The notes: a model not told the origin generated them from the sequence alone. Numbered from the stretch's first letter, positions 36,055 to 44,504 are shown. The stretch: DNA of 44,504 bases from Bacillus sp. (in: firmicutes) (GCA_021208645.1 JAJOJL010000068.1:1-44504); one strand, 5' to 3'. Translations and numbers: made by a program.

Positions 36055-38238
36055 TTAACTTCTCTCCCGAATTCTTCCTTCTTTTAATGGCCACCAGTTC
36101 CATTTGCCTAATATGGTCACTATGGATGGAACAAGCATCCCTCTTACAACAAATGCGTCTAGGAAAATCCCTAAACTAACGATAAATCCAAACAAAAACA
36201 GTTCCATTATGGGTTGCGTCATGAGCACCGCAAAGGTTGCCGCAAGAATGATTCCTGCAGAGGAAATTACTCCACCCGTTAAAGCAACACCACGATGTAC
36301 TGCTTCCTTTAGCGTAAAGTTTGCATTTTCCTCTTTAATACGGGATATAAGCATAATATTATAATCCACCCCTAAGGCAACAAGAAACACGAAGGAATAG
36401 AGTGGGATTCGATAGCTCATTTCCTCAAATCCCAAAAAGGTCTGGAACAAGAACCAGCTTAATCCCATTGCTGATAAATAAGAAAGTAGTATGGTAGACA
36501 TCATGTAAAACGGCGCAATGAGTGAACGGGTATGCCAGATAAGCATCACAAATATAATTAGTGTTACAAAAATGGCTACGACAATGGTGTCTCGACTGTT
36601 CAAGGCACGAACATCTGCTTGATTTGCCGATTCTCCTGCAAAGTAGAGTTGATAATTTTCTACAGACAGTGAACTAGCAACTAATAGGTCCTCGCTCTGT
36701 TCGTTTAACCGATCTAGCGTATCAAGGGCTCCATGATCATATGGATTTCCTTCTAATAGTAATTCCATCCGTAGTCCTTTTTCATCTTCGCTTAAATTAC
36801 TGGAGCCACCGTGTCCTTCTAAATCAGGCATTTTAATATCATAAACACCTTCCACCCCTTGAAGATTAACTGTCAGCGCCTCAAGGTGCTCCCATTCTTC
36901 TTCCGTAAAGGAGAAACCTTCCTTGTTTTCTAATAGAACTGTAACCGGTGCTAGATCACCTGGCGGAAAGCTTTCTTCTAGTTTCTCAAAACCAATTCTT
37001 GACTTCATATCCTCTGGGAAGGAATTTATTAAATTAAATGAATAGTGAATGGACGGTACGTTCAAGGCATTAATTATTAAAAATACAAAGACAATTCCAC
37101 CTGTAAGCCACGGCTTTCTTGTCACTACTGAGCCAACCGCTCCCCAGAAGCGGTTCTTCTCTAATGTTTTTTCCCCTAATTTTGGGATTGCCGGCCAGAA
37201 TGCCCTTCTACCTACAGCGGCGAATAAAGCTGGGATTAATGTTAAACCTCCAAGCATTACGAACAAAATAGTAATGGCAAACGTCGGTGCAAAGTTTTGG
37301 TATGGTCCATAGTGGGCCAAGAGCAAAATGAGCATTGCTGCAAAAACAGTGCCCCCACTGAAAAATATCGGTTCTGCAACTCCTTTAACCGCACGACTCA
37401 TCGCTTCATACTTGTTTTCTACAAGGCGAAGTTCTTCGCGGAATCGTGAGAAGACAAATAAGCTGTAATCAGTTGTTGCTCCAAACAAAAGAATCATAAC
37501 GATGGAGATTGTTTGCGTCTCAATGGTGAAAACACCGTTTGCCGCCAATAACCCTAAAACTCTGTCTACCACTTGGTAAACAAAAGCTACTGCCAGAAGC
37601 GGTATAATCGCCAATAATGGTGATCGATAAATTATAATAAGTAATAACAAAACTAGTCCAATTGTGGAAAATAAAAGAACTAAATCTGCATTCGTAAAAA
37701 TTTCAATCGTATCTGACGCAATCCCAGCAGGGCCTGTAATGTATAGACTCCCTCGTTCTAGAACGCTATTCCCAAATTCGTCAATTGTTACGACCGTTTC
37801 ATTTATTTCATCCATCTCAAGTCCGCTGTTTAAAATGGCAGGCAGTACAATGGTTTCTCCATTCTCAGAACGGAAAGCATCTTTCACTTGATCTGGGAAG
37901 ACATGAAAGGGTACGACAGAATCCAAATAAGGCAGCTCGTCTCCTTCAGCCATCCATTCGCTTATTTGATCAATTTGATTCCAATTGGTTTCATCCCATT
38001 TGTCTGTAGATGAAAAAACAAGTAACGCAAGAAGACCGTCATCATCAGGAAAGTATTCTTTCACTTTCTCATTTGCAATCACAGACAAAGCCTCACTAGG
38101 TATATCATTCTCCCCGTTATTTATGGTGTAATCGTTGGCAGATGGTGCTAAGCTTAGCATTCCTGCTACTAAAACCCACAAGATAATTGTGATCCATACA
38201 TATTTCCGGTTGGATGTTAACTTTGATAAATATTTCAT
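36055..38238 (-). CDS. MMPL-family RND transporter (YdfJ-like)
   Basis: A 727-residue exporter in two similar halves. TM1 (YVWITIILWVLVAGMLSLA) is followed by an extracellular loop of about 150 residues, then five helices; the second half repeats this from about residue 365. A proton-relay Asp sits in FGATTDYSLFVFSRF (first half) and ALGVDYNIMLISRI (second half), both hallmark MMPL positions. Substrates are typically lipids or drugs. The ATG at 38238 follows GGGGAT; four more codons upstream overlap that site. It lies behind a two-component operon on the same strand, with its own operator-like repeat. Confidence 0.9.
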   Translation of the reverse strand: MKYLSKLTSNRKYVWITIILWVLVAGMLSLAPSANDYTINNGENDIPSEALSVIANEKVKEYFPDDDGLLALLVFSSTDKWDETNWNQIDQISEWMAEGDELPYLDSVVPFHVFPDQVKDAFRSENGETIVLPAILNSGLEMDEINETVVTIDEFGNSVLERGSLYITGPAGIASDTIEIFTNADLVLLFSTIGLVLLLLIIIYRSPLLAIIPLLAVAFVYQVVDRVLGLLAANGVFTIETQTISIVMILLFGATTDYSLFVFSRFREELRLVENKYEAMSRAVKGVAEPIFFSGGTVFAAMLILLLAHYGPYQNFAPTFAITILFVMLGGLTLIPALFAAVGRRAFWPAIPKLGEKTLEKNRFWGAVGSVVTRKPWLTGGIVFVFLIINALNVPSIHYSFNLINSFPEDMKSRIGFEKLEESFPPGDLAPVTVLLENKEGFSFTEEEWEHLEALTVNLQGVEGVYDIKMPDLEGHGGSSNLSEDEKGLRMELLLEGNPYDHGALDTLDRLNEQSEDLLVASSLSVENYQLYFAGESANQADVRALNSRDTIVVAIFVTLIIFVMLIWHTRSLIAPFYMMSTILLSYLSAMGLSWFLFQTFLGFEEMSYRIPLYSFVFLVALGVDYNIMLISRIKEENANFTLKEAVHRGVALTGGVISSAGIILAATFAVLMTQPIMELFLFGFIVSLGIFLDAFVVRGMLVPSIVTILGKWNWWPLKEGRIRERS

Positions 38239-38363
38239 ATATATCCCCATTTCCTAATTCGTACTCCAATAGCAGGCAATTAAATTGGGCAGATTAAAGA
38301 CTACTCGAGTTTGTTCAAAAAACTCTAAAAGCTACCTTTTTAAGAGACTCTACTATTCCATTT

Positions 38364-38380
38364 TTAACGCAATGTTAACA
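38364..38380 (-). promoter_or_regulatory. TTAAC direct repeat ahead of the MMPL gene
   Basis: TTAACG (38364) and TTAACA (38375) are spaced 11 bp, the period used by OmpR/PhoB-type regulators. The same repeat lies upstream of the response-regulator gene. Confidence 0.45.
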
Positions 38381-38393
38381 AACATCTATTTAA

Positions 38394-39813
38394 TTACTTT
38401 TCATCGTATTCTTTACTTAACGGCAATAAGAACGTAAATGTCGTTCCTTTACCTGGTTGGCTTTTAACATCTATCGGTGTCTCATGCATATCCATAATTG
38501 ATTTAACGATAGACAACCCTATCCCTACACCGGATTTAACCGTTCTTGCTTTATCTACTTTATAAAACCTCTTCCATATATGCTGTAATTGATCTTCATC
38601 CATGCCTTTCCCATTATCTTTTATACGGATTAAAGCGTTGTTTTTCTTGTACCTGTAGTAAAACATTAATCACACCATTACTATGGGAAAATTGCATCGC
38701 ATTTTCTAGCAAGTTTACAAGAGCTTGTTCGATTCGGTCTCGATCTGCAAATACGGTAATGTTTCCGTTAACAGCTTGAATATTTATCTTTAATTGTTTA
38801 TTTAATAATTGAGGTTCTAATTTTGCCACAACCATTTGCAGTTGTTTCGTAATATTGTAACTCGTTTTTTTTATCTGAATTTGTCCCGCTTCTAACTGCG
38901 ACATATCTAGCGTATCGTTGATTAGTTTAATGACGCGTTCTGTTTCATCTTTCATCAATAGGTAATAATGATCCCTTTTTTTACAAGGAATCGTTCCATC
39001 TAACATAGCAATTAAAAAGCCTTTAATAGAAGTTAAAGGTGAACGTAAATCATGGGATAAGTTTGCAATGAAATCCTTTCTCGTTTCTTCCAGTCGATTT
39101 AGTTCGTCTGCCATATAATTAAATGTTGTCCCTAATTGGCCTATTTCATCTTTTGAAGTAACCTTTACCAATGGTGAAAAGTCTCCCTTTGCATAGCTTA
39201 ATGCAATTCTATTCATGTGCCTTAGGGGCTCCGTTATTTTTCTTGATATAACCCAAATAACTATTCCTGCAATAACGATGGTAATAAAAAAAGTAATGAC
39301 TATCATCAGCATCATCTGATAATATTCATGGGACAAATCATGGTAAATCATCACCATTACTCCATTTGGGTCTCCACTTCCGTTCAATGCTATTGGAGCA
39401 GCAAGACTATATAGCAACGCTCCATCTTCCATACCACCTTTTGAAACTACTTGTCGCTTGGCTACTGCCTCATCCAACAAATTTTCATCGATGGTCAACA
39501 TTGCCGCTTCAACATTAACTGGGGAATAAGACAAGTTGTTATCTTCATCAAATATAAAAATGCTAAAGTCTTTATGAAAGAGCATCGGCAACACCGCTGC
39601 CGTTGATTCTTCCTTTGTCCAAGTGTATTGTTGACTTGTTTGTAATTGATTTTCAACTTGTTCATGGTAATGGTGGAAAGTATCTTCAAAATTGTTGTAT
39701 AAGTTAATATGGAATAAATAAATTAATACGAAACCAAACAATAGGAAAGAAAAACAGATTATCGAAATATAGCTAAAAAATAATTTCGTAAATATCTTGT
39801 TTGTTTTAAACAT
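38394..39813 (-). pseudogene. Sensor histidine kinase, one frameshift
   Basis: About 473 residues when read through one break. TM1 (YISIICFSFLLFGFVLIYLF), an extracellular sensor of about 130 residues, TM2 (MLMIVITFFITIVIAGIVIW), HAMP, then H-box FIANLSHDLRSPLTSIKG with the phospho-His, N-box LVNLLENAMQFS, G1 DNGKGMDE and G2 GVGIGLSIVK. The frame breaks at five T (38641-38645) where six would keep it, between the N- and G1-boxes. As printed, the kinase would lack most of its ATP site. Its start overlaps the response-regulator stop by 8 bp. Confidence 0.85.
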
Positions 39814-40505
39814 TTTTCATCTCCTCAAATCGATAACCGACTCCACGGATCGTTGTAACAGACCACTCAGCACCATGCGTTCTTAGCTTGTCCCTCACCC
39901 GCTTAATATGGACATCAATTGTTCGAGGATCTCCGTCGAAATCATATCCCCAAACCTTGTCTAACAACTGTTGCCTGGACAATACTTGATTGGGGTGAGA
40001 CGCGAAGAAGCAAAGCATATCCATTTCTCTAGGAGCTAACACCACTTCATTTTTTTCTACAAAAAACACGGAACTCCCGTCGATTTATTAGCAAGTTGGA
40101 AAATTGTAATGACTCCATGCCTTCTTCCTTTAAGACAGTTCTTCTAAGAGCAGCTTTCACCCTTGCACTTAATTCGTTCGGGTCAAATGGTTTGACTATA
40201 TAATCATCCGCACCTATTTCCAAGCCTTTAATAATATCATAGCTCTGACCTTTCCCCGTCAGCATGATAATAGGCGTGTCTTTATCCTCTATTCTAATCG
40301 TCTTACATATCTCCCAACCGTCGATGGAAGGCAACATTAAATCTAAAATAATGCAATCTGGTCTTTCTTTGTAGTAAAGATCTAGACCCGCTTCACCGTC
40401 ATCAGCCACCAATAGTTCAAACCCCAATTTATCCATATACATACTTACCAGTTCCGTTATATTTGGGTCGTCCTCTACAATAAGGACTTTAATTGATCGC
40501 TTCAT
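39806..40505 (-). pseudogene. OmpR/PhoB-family response regulator, one frameshift
   Basis: About 232 residues when corrected. The receiver domain has acidic pair EDD, phosphorylated Asp in IILDLMLPSIDGW and Lys in IVKPFDP. The C-terminal winged helix has LAPREMDMLCFFASHPNQ and DPRTIDVHIKRVRDKL. Six A at 40061-40066 (one too many) break the frame exactly between the linker (RREFRVF) and the DNA-binding domain. First gene of the operon with the kinase; it probably controls the MMPL exporter. Confidence 0.87.
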
Positions 40506-40599
40506 CAGTTATGCTCCTTTTTACTTTCTTTGTATTTATCTAGTGCCATAACCATAAACAAAGCTTAGAAATCAGTGTCTTGTACATATTCACATATTA

Positions 40600-40626
40600 G
40601 TGTTAACAGAACGTTAACACGTTAAC
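40600..40626 (-). promoter_or_regulatory. Triple GTTAAC operator ahead of the two-component operon
   Basis: GTTAAC occurs at 40602, 40613 and 40621. The first two give TTAACA-N5-TTAACA, an 11-bp direct repeat typical of PhoB/PhoP-type binding, about 100 bp before the response-regulator start. It suggests autoregulation. Confidence 0.5.
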
Positions 40627-40638
40627 TATTTTTGAAAA

Positions 40639-40680
40639 TTGATTTAAATCAAAGAGACATTCGTTTCATCTCTTTACAAT
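40639..40680 (+). promoter_or_regulatory. FNR box and promoter of the metal-ATPase operon
   Basis: TTGATTTAAATCAA (40639-40652) is a perfect FNR consensus (TTGAT-N4-ATCAA). A -10 TACAAT lies at 40675-40680 with no good -35. With the start of transcription about seven bases on, the box is centred at about -41.5, the position of class II FNR activation. The operon's last gene encodes an FNR-type regulator. Confidence 0.75.
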
Positions 40681-40721
40681 GAGAGTAAAGATAGTAAATA
40701 GTCATTGAGGAGAGATGAGAA

Positions 40722-40946
40722 ATGAAAACTGTTATTTTTAAAATGGAGCCATTCAGTTGCCCCACATGTGCAGAGGTTATTGAAAGAGTACTAAAGAAAC
40801 AAGAGGGAGTAAAGGTAGTTAAGGTCCAATTTTTCAGCAATAAAGTGAAAGTTTCCTACAATGAAGATTTTATGACTTCAAGCCAGATTGAAGAGGTTTT
40901 AGTTAAACTCGGTTATTCCATAGTAGACAAGAAAGTAGCTTCCTAA
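40722..40946 (+). CDS. Free-standing heavy-metal-associated (HMA) domain protein
   Basis: A 74-residue ferredoxin-fold metallochaperone-like protein. The metal site is FSCPTCAEVIERVLKK (C-x-x-C near residue 14), where copper chaperones usually have MTCxxC; the rest fits HMA (KVKVSYNEDF, IEEVLVKLGYSI). It probably hands a soft metal to the ATPase encoded 34 bp downstream, which itself lacks an HMA domain. GAGGAGAG precedes the ATG. Confidence 0.88.
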   Translation: MKTVIFKMEPFSCPTCAEVIERVLKKQEGVKVVKVQFFSNKVKVSYNEDFMTSSQIEEVLVKLGYSIVDKKVAS

Positions 40947-40980
40947 AAAACAAACTCTTTATATAGGCAGGTGAGAAACT

Positions 40981-42886
40981 ATGTCAAAAAAAATTCAAGG
41001 CTATATCTTGCTGGCTTCAGCATGTTTAATCGTCTTATCCCTTTTGTTTAAACGATTAGAAGTCAACGTATTAGCAGATTCCTTTATGATTTTTGCCGCA
41101 TTTGTTGCAGGATATCACATCTTTTCCAAAGCCATAAAAGGACTGCGTTTTAAGATCATTGGTATTGAGCTCCTAGTCACCATTGCAGTAACTGGAGCAA
41201 TTATTATCGGTGAGTATTGGGAAGCAGCGGCCGTTACGTTTCTCTTTATGCTGGGATCTTACTTAGAGGCAAGAACATTAGACAAGACCCGCTCTTCCTT
41301 AGAAAAACTGATGGCATACCATCCATCTCAAGCAACGGTACTAAAAGATGGAATCGAATCTACTATCGATGCAGAAGAGGTCCAAAAATATGACGTAGTG
41401 ATTGTTAAACCAGGCGAAAAAATACCAGTAGATGGTGTTATAGTGAAAGGAAATGCTTCTGTTAATCAAGCGATGATAACCGGAGAATCTATTCCAATCT
41501 TTAAGCAAATAAATGATAATGTATTTAGTGGTACCATGAACGAATCAGGCTACATTCACATAGAAGCAACGAAAGTCGGCGAGGATACAACACTTTCAAA
41601 GATTATCGAAATGGTCGAGGAAGCACAGGAATCGAAGGCAAAGACTCAAAAGTTTTTGGAAAGGTTCGCTAAATATTATACCCCTTCCATCATTGTTCTT
41701 GCTATCCTGTTAGGGGCAATCACCCAAGATATCCGCTTAGCCTTAACCTTACTAGTTATCTCTTGTCCCGGGGCCCTCGTCATCTCCGTTCCTGTTTCAA
41801 TTGTTGCCGGTATTGGGCACGGAGCTAGAAACGGGGTATTAATTAAAGGTGGGGAATATATTGAGAAGTTAGGAAAAATCGATGTAGTCGCCTTTGATAA
41901 AACTGGTACATTAACAAAAGGCACGCCTGCTGTCATGAATTTTGCCGTTTATGACATAGGGGAGACTGAACTTCTGAAAAAAAGTTGCCAGCGCTGAGAA
42001 AGCATCTGATCATCCATTAGGAAAAGCAATAATTGAAAAAGCTAAAGAGTGGGGAGTGGATTCTTTAGATACCCCTGACCATTTTGAAGTGGTGTTAGGA
42101 AAAGGGATTGTTGCCACCTTTCAAGGAGAAACAATTTTTATTGGTAACCGGGCATTTATTGAAGAAAAGCTTGGAAAAATACCGGATCATATAATTGATA
42201 ATTTAACTAAAGAGGAAAACTTGGGGCAAACAGTTGTTATTGCTGCTACCACTACGAAAATACTTGGCCATTTCTCCATTGCTGATGAGATTAGGGAAGA
42301 GGCCTACTCTTTAGTAGAAAACTTGAAAGCAACAGGGATTAAAAAGGTGATTATGATTACTGGTGACAACAAAGCAACAGCTAATGCAGTCGGAAGTCGA
42401 CTTGGTTTAGATGCAGTCTATGCAGAAACACTGCCGTCTGATAAGGTAAATGTCGTAAAGGAACTGCAGCAAAAAGGTTTTAAAGTCGCCATGGTCGGAG
42501 ATGGAATTAACGATGCACCGTCTCTCGCCACAGCAGATACTAGCATTGCAATGGGAGCGGCAGGAACCGATGTGGCAATGGAAACGGCGGATGTGGTGTT
42601 GATGAATGATAAATTATCTCAGATGGCTTACCTTTTTAAAATTAGCCGCTTTACGTTAAACAATTTAAAACAAAATATTGTATTTTCCATTACAGTTGTA
42701 CTTCTACTTATTCTGGGTGTCATTGGGAATGTCATTTTTATGACAAGTGGAATGCTTATCCATGAGTTAAGTGTACTCCTTGTAATTTTGAACGCATTAA
42801 GGATTGTCGTGTATAAAGAAAATAAGGCACGTATAACCCCTCAACTATCTATGGGGCGGAAAGGAGCGTTAAGTAATGAAGCTTAA
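40981..42886 (+). pseudogene. P1B-type heavy-metal ATPase, one frameshift
   Basis: About 634 residues when read through one break; no N-terminal metal-binding domain. Actuator MITGESIPIFK (about 165), M6 metal motif SCPGALVISVPVS (CPG, not CPC), phosphorylation FDKTGTLTKGTP (about 305), HP motif SDHPLGKAI, and hinge MVGDGINDAPSLATADTSIAMG. The last helices read MLIHELSVLLVILNALRI, unlike the HEGGT of cobalt/iron or the D-G pattern of zinc/cadmium pumps. The break is at seven A (41977-41983), one too many, just before the HP motif. The metal cannot be assigned. Co-operonic with the HMA protein and the FNR-type regulator. Confidence 0.85.
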
Positions 42887-43628
42887 ACCTACAGATGCAT
42901 GTACAGGGCACGATTGTGTCCTGTCCTGCGTTGGAAAAGTTCCTATATTTCAGTCATTAACAAAGGAAGAGATGAATACGGTAAGTACCTATGTAAACAG
43001 GCGTACCTATAACAAAGGAGAAATGCTTTTTTTGGAAGAAGAACAATTAAACAGCTTATTTATCGTCCATCGTGGAAAAGTGAAGATTAGTAAAACAACA
43101 AGCAGAGGTAATGAACACCTCATACGCATCCTTTCAACTGGAGAATTCATTGGTGAGGACACCCTTTTCGAGGAAAAATTAACGGATACGTTTGCTGAAG
43201 CGATTGAACCAACGGAAGCGTGTGTCATCAGTTTAAAGGACATGCAACTGTTAATAAATAGTACCCCTGCGATTGGACTTAAGCTGTTGACGGAAGTGAG
43301 CAGACGATTAAAGGAAACGGAAAGACTGCTGAATATCTTGCAAATGTCCAGCATAGAACAGCGGGTGGCTACACTTCTTTTCCATTTTTTTGAACGCGAC
43401 AAATCGAAGCAAACAGATAGGAATAGGAATAGCCCGGAAATTAATTTGGATGTTAGAAAAGGAGATTTAGCAAAATACATCGGCATTACTCCTGAAAGCT
43501 TAAGCCGCAAGCTATCCCAGCTTCAAGACAAAGGTTATATTCATCTTGTGGGGCAACGCCAGATTATCGTAAAGAATGAGGAAGCGCTGTTACGCATTGC
43601 TTTAGGGGAGATGAATGAAGAGGACTAA
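42876..43628 (+). CDS. FNR-type Crp/Fnr regulator with four candidate cluster cysteines
   Basis: A 250-residue Crp/Fnr protein. Cys9, Cys14 and Cys18 (CTGHDCVLSC) at the N-terminus plus Cys116 in the beta-roll copy the layout of E. coli FNR (three N-terminal, one central), suggesting an oxygen-labile [4Fe-4S] cluster. The cyclic-nucleotide fold follows, then the dimer helix. The recognition helix is ITPESLSRKLSQL, with the E-x-x-S-R that reads TTGAT. Its ATG overlaps the ATPase stop by 11 bp, so the genes are translationally coupled. A perfect FNR box heads the operon. B. subtilis Fnr differs, with C-terminal cysteines. Confidence 0.88.
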   Translation: MKLKPTDACTGHDCVLSCVGKVPIFQSLTKEEMNTVSTYVNRRTYNKGEMLFLEEEQLNSLFIVHRGKVKISKTTSRGNEHLIRILSTGEFIGEDTLFEEKLTDTFAEAIEPTEACVISLKDMQLLINSTPAIGLKLLTEVSRRLKETERLLNILQMSSIEQRVATLLFHFFERDKSKQTDRNRNSPEINLDVRKGDLAKYIGITPESLSRKLSQLQDKGYIHLVGQRQIIVKNEEALLRIALGEMNEED

Positions 43629-43728
43629 CATTAGGTGAAGTTAAATCGAGTGGGCGCTCTCTTCGAAAAAAGGAAATTTATCAATGAATTTGTGAATGTT
43701 GCTGAAAGGAGCAGATAGGTAGATACTG

Positions 43729-43778
43729 AAAGTGTCTCAAAAGGGAGGAAAATTTCCCTTTTTGAGACACTTTTTTTG
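43729..43778 (+). terminator. Terminator of the metal-ATPase operon
   Basis: Long stem AAAGTGTCTCAAAAGGGA / TCCCTTTTTGAGACACTTT with a short loop and seven T. Confidence 0.92.
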
Positions 43779-43884
43779 AAAACTTTTGATGGATGTCCTC
43801 AAAATTTACTTTATTGTTTATTAGGTGCGTTATAAATTAAATTTTTACGAGGGGAATCATCGTTTAATTTCCAGAAAAATGGTT

Positions 43885-43989
43885 AATCATGCCGAAATCG
43901 GGAATAATCATGCCAAAAATGCAAATAATCGTGCCAAAAAAGGTAAAAATCATGCCAAAAATAGCAATAATCATGCTGTTGATAGTTAT
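43885..43989. repeat. Five tandem 21-bp repeats
   Basis: Units start at 43885, 43906, 43927, 43948 and 43969, with consensus AATCATGCCAAAAAT plus six variable bases; the last is degenerate. Each equals seven codons on the minus strand (FGMII-type heptads in the 43864-44109 frame), but that frame has no ribosome site and runs through the rpsI terminator, so it is probably not a gene. Confidence 0.8.
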
Positions 43990-44034
43990 TCTAAATAACC
44001 AACAAAATGCGCCTTCATTCTTCTTCCTCTCCAA

Positions 44035-44066
44035 CAAAAAACCCCCAACCAAAATCGGTTGAGAGC
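44035..44066 (-). terminator. Terminator behind the rpsI fragment
   Basis: On the minus strand CAACC-GATTTT-GGTTG followed by GGGG and six T, 18 bp after the rpsI stop. It is probably the original rpsI terminator. Confidence 0.75.
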
Positions 44067-44083
44067 CTTTGAAACGCCATATA

Positions 44084-44149
44084 TTAACGCTTTGAGAACT
44101 GAGGTGCACGACGAGCAGCTTTAAGACCGTATTTCTTACGCTCTTTCAT
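44084..44149 (-). pseudogene. rpsI: 3' fragment of rpsI (ribosomal protein S9)
   Basis: The last 21 residues of S9 are perfect, from MKERKKYGLKAARR to APQFSKR and the stop. The expected upstream residues (a GFLTRDAR-like stretch) are absent: DNA beyond 44149 is unrelated in every frame. This is a clean 66-bp 3' piece, not a frameshift. In B. subtilis rpsI lies close before ybaK on the same strand. A 3'-end fragment is what a site-specific integrase leaves at the far side of an element inserted at the end of a gene. Confidence 0.85.
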
Positions 44150-44236
44150 AAGTATGGTTTCACCCAATTTCATTGGTTTTGAAAACCCTTGATATACAAA
44201 GGTTTTTGCTAAAAGCTATTTCATGGAATTTCACCT

Positions 44237-44271
44237 GACTACCCCAAAAGGGTAGTCAAAGGGTAGTCAAA
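44237..44271. repeat. GGGTAGTCAAA repeats, integrase arm-site-like
   Basis: Two tandem 11-bp units GGGTAGTCAAA (44250-44260, 44261-44271) and one inverted copy GACTACCC (44237-44244), about 90 bp from the rpsI fragment. Short direct repeats at this distance are typical arm-binding sites of tyrosine integrases. Confidence 0.55.
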
Positions 44272-44395
44272 AACACTAAATAATTTTAATGCTGGCGGGC
44301 AATATAAGGGAAAGAAAAAGAACCTTTTCTTCCTCAATTAAAAGCATGATGTGAAATTATAATATAGTTAGTGCTGATCTTCATACAGTTACTCA

Positions 44396-44503
44396 AACTT
44401 TAGACCTCTTACGTAGTTCTTTTCAGTATTGACTTTGACTTTTTTATCACTTACACCTTTTCAACTGAACTTTAGACTCTTACGTAGTCTTTCAGTATTG
44501 ACT
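44396..44503. repeat. Direct repeat of 36-39 bp at the right edge
   Basis: AACTTTAGAC, CTCTTACGTAGT, then CTTTTCAGTATTGACT at 44396-44434 recurs, slightly shortened, at 44468-44503 (72-bp period). Each copy can fold (AGACT/AGTCT in the second). No coding frame of note is present in 44150-44504. Confidence 0.65.
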
Positions 44504-44504
44504 G

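Noticed and set aside
43885..43989. CRISPR array
   Set aside because: Units are contiguous 21-bp repeats without unique spacers, and no cas genes are present.
43864..44109. 81-codon minus-strand frame with FGMII heptads
   Set aside because: No ribosome site; it crosses the rpsI terminator and overlaps the rpsI fragment in another frame. The heptads merely reflect the 21-bp repeats.

Overview
The window reads as chromosomal DNA of a low-GC, spore-forming member of the Bacillaceae, probably an alkaliphile or halotolerant relative. The evidence is a block (27.9-32.7 kb) in the order known from Bacillus subtilis: ybaK, cwlD, salA, gerD, kbaA, pdaB. There is also a NaChBac-type sodium channel, lutR/lutP and ahpCF. 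Genus and species cannot be read from the sequence.

Layout. 0-0.35 kb: a dispersed repeat with a second copy at 26.4 kb. 0.35-3.1 kb: broken lutR and lutP (lactate) with a LutR-type operator. 3.4-4.4 kb: a DivIVA-like coiled-coil gene with 24-residue repeats. 4.6-4.8 kb: a miniature inverted-repeat element directly ahead of a GH43 glycosidase (4.85-5.84 kb). 5.9-7.7 kb: a broken GAF-GGDEF-EAL gene. 7.9-8.7 kb: the sodium channel. 9.0-11.9 kb: a hairpin-rich leader and the carboxyspermidine polyamine pair. 12.4-14.6 kb: PerR-box-controlled ahpCF. 14.7-15.0 kb: a second miniature element. 15.4-16.6 kb: a secreted protein. 16.7-18.9 kb: a LysR regulator divergent from a CofE-like ligase. 19.0-19.7 kb: a ferritin-like and a small membrane protein. 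19.9-20.2 kb: a third miniature element. 20.3-23.2 kb: GH115 alpha-glucuronidase. 23.7-24.1 kb: OsmC. 24.85-26.43 kb: an IS4-type insertion inside an inverted repeat. 26.7-27.4 kb: seven tRNA genes. 27.6-32.7 kb: the sporulation/germination block.

Between ybaK and a 3' fragment of rpsI (44.1 kb) lie about 11 kb of genes absent from the B. subtilis order: a P2-type cation ATPase, an MMPL transporter with its own OmpR-type two-component system, and an operon of a free HMA metallochaperone, a P1B metal ATPase and an FNR-type regulator. The rpsI fragment is followed by phage-integrase-like arm repeats and looks like an attachment-site scar.

Two regulatory circuits can be read from the DNA. First, a perfect FNR box (TTGATTTAAATCAA) is centred at -41.5 of the predicted metal-ATPase promoter. 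The last gene of that operon encodes a regulator with four FNR-like cysteines and the E-x-x-S-R recognition helix, so the operon is probably self-activated under low oxygen. Second, 11-bp-spaced TTAAC repeats occur both at the two-component operon and upstream of the MMPL gene.

Caution: eight genes are interrupted, and nearly all lesions are one-base length changes in A/T runs, several in compensating pairs. Sequencing error is a serious alternative to real gene decay.
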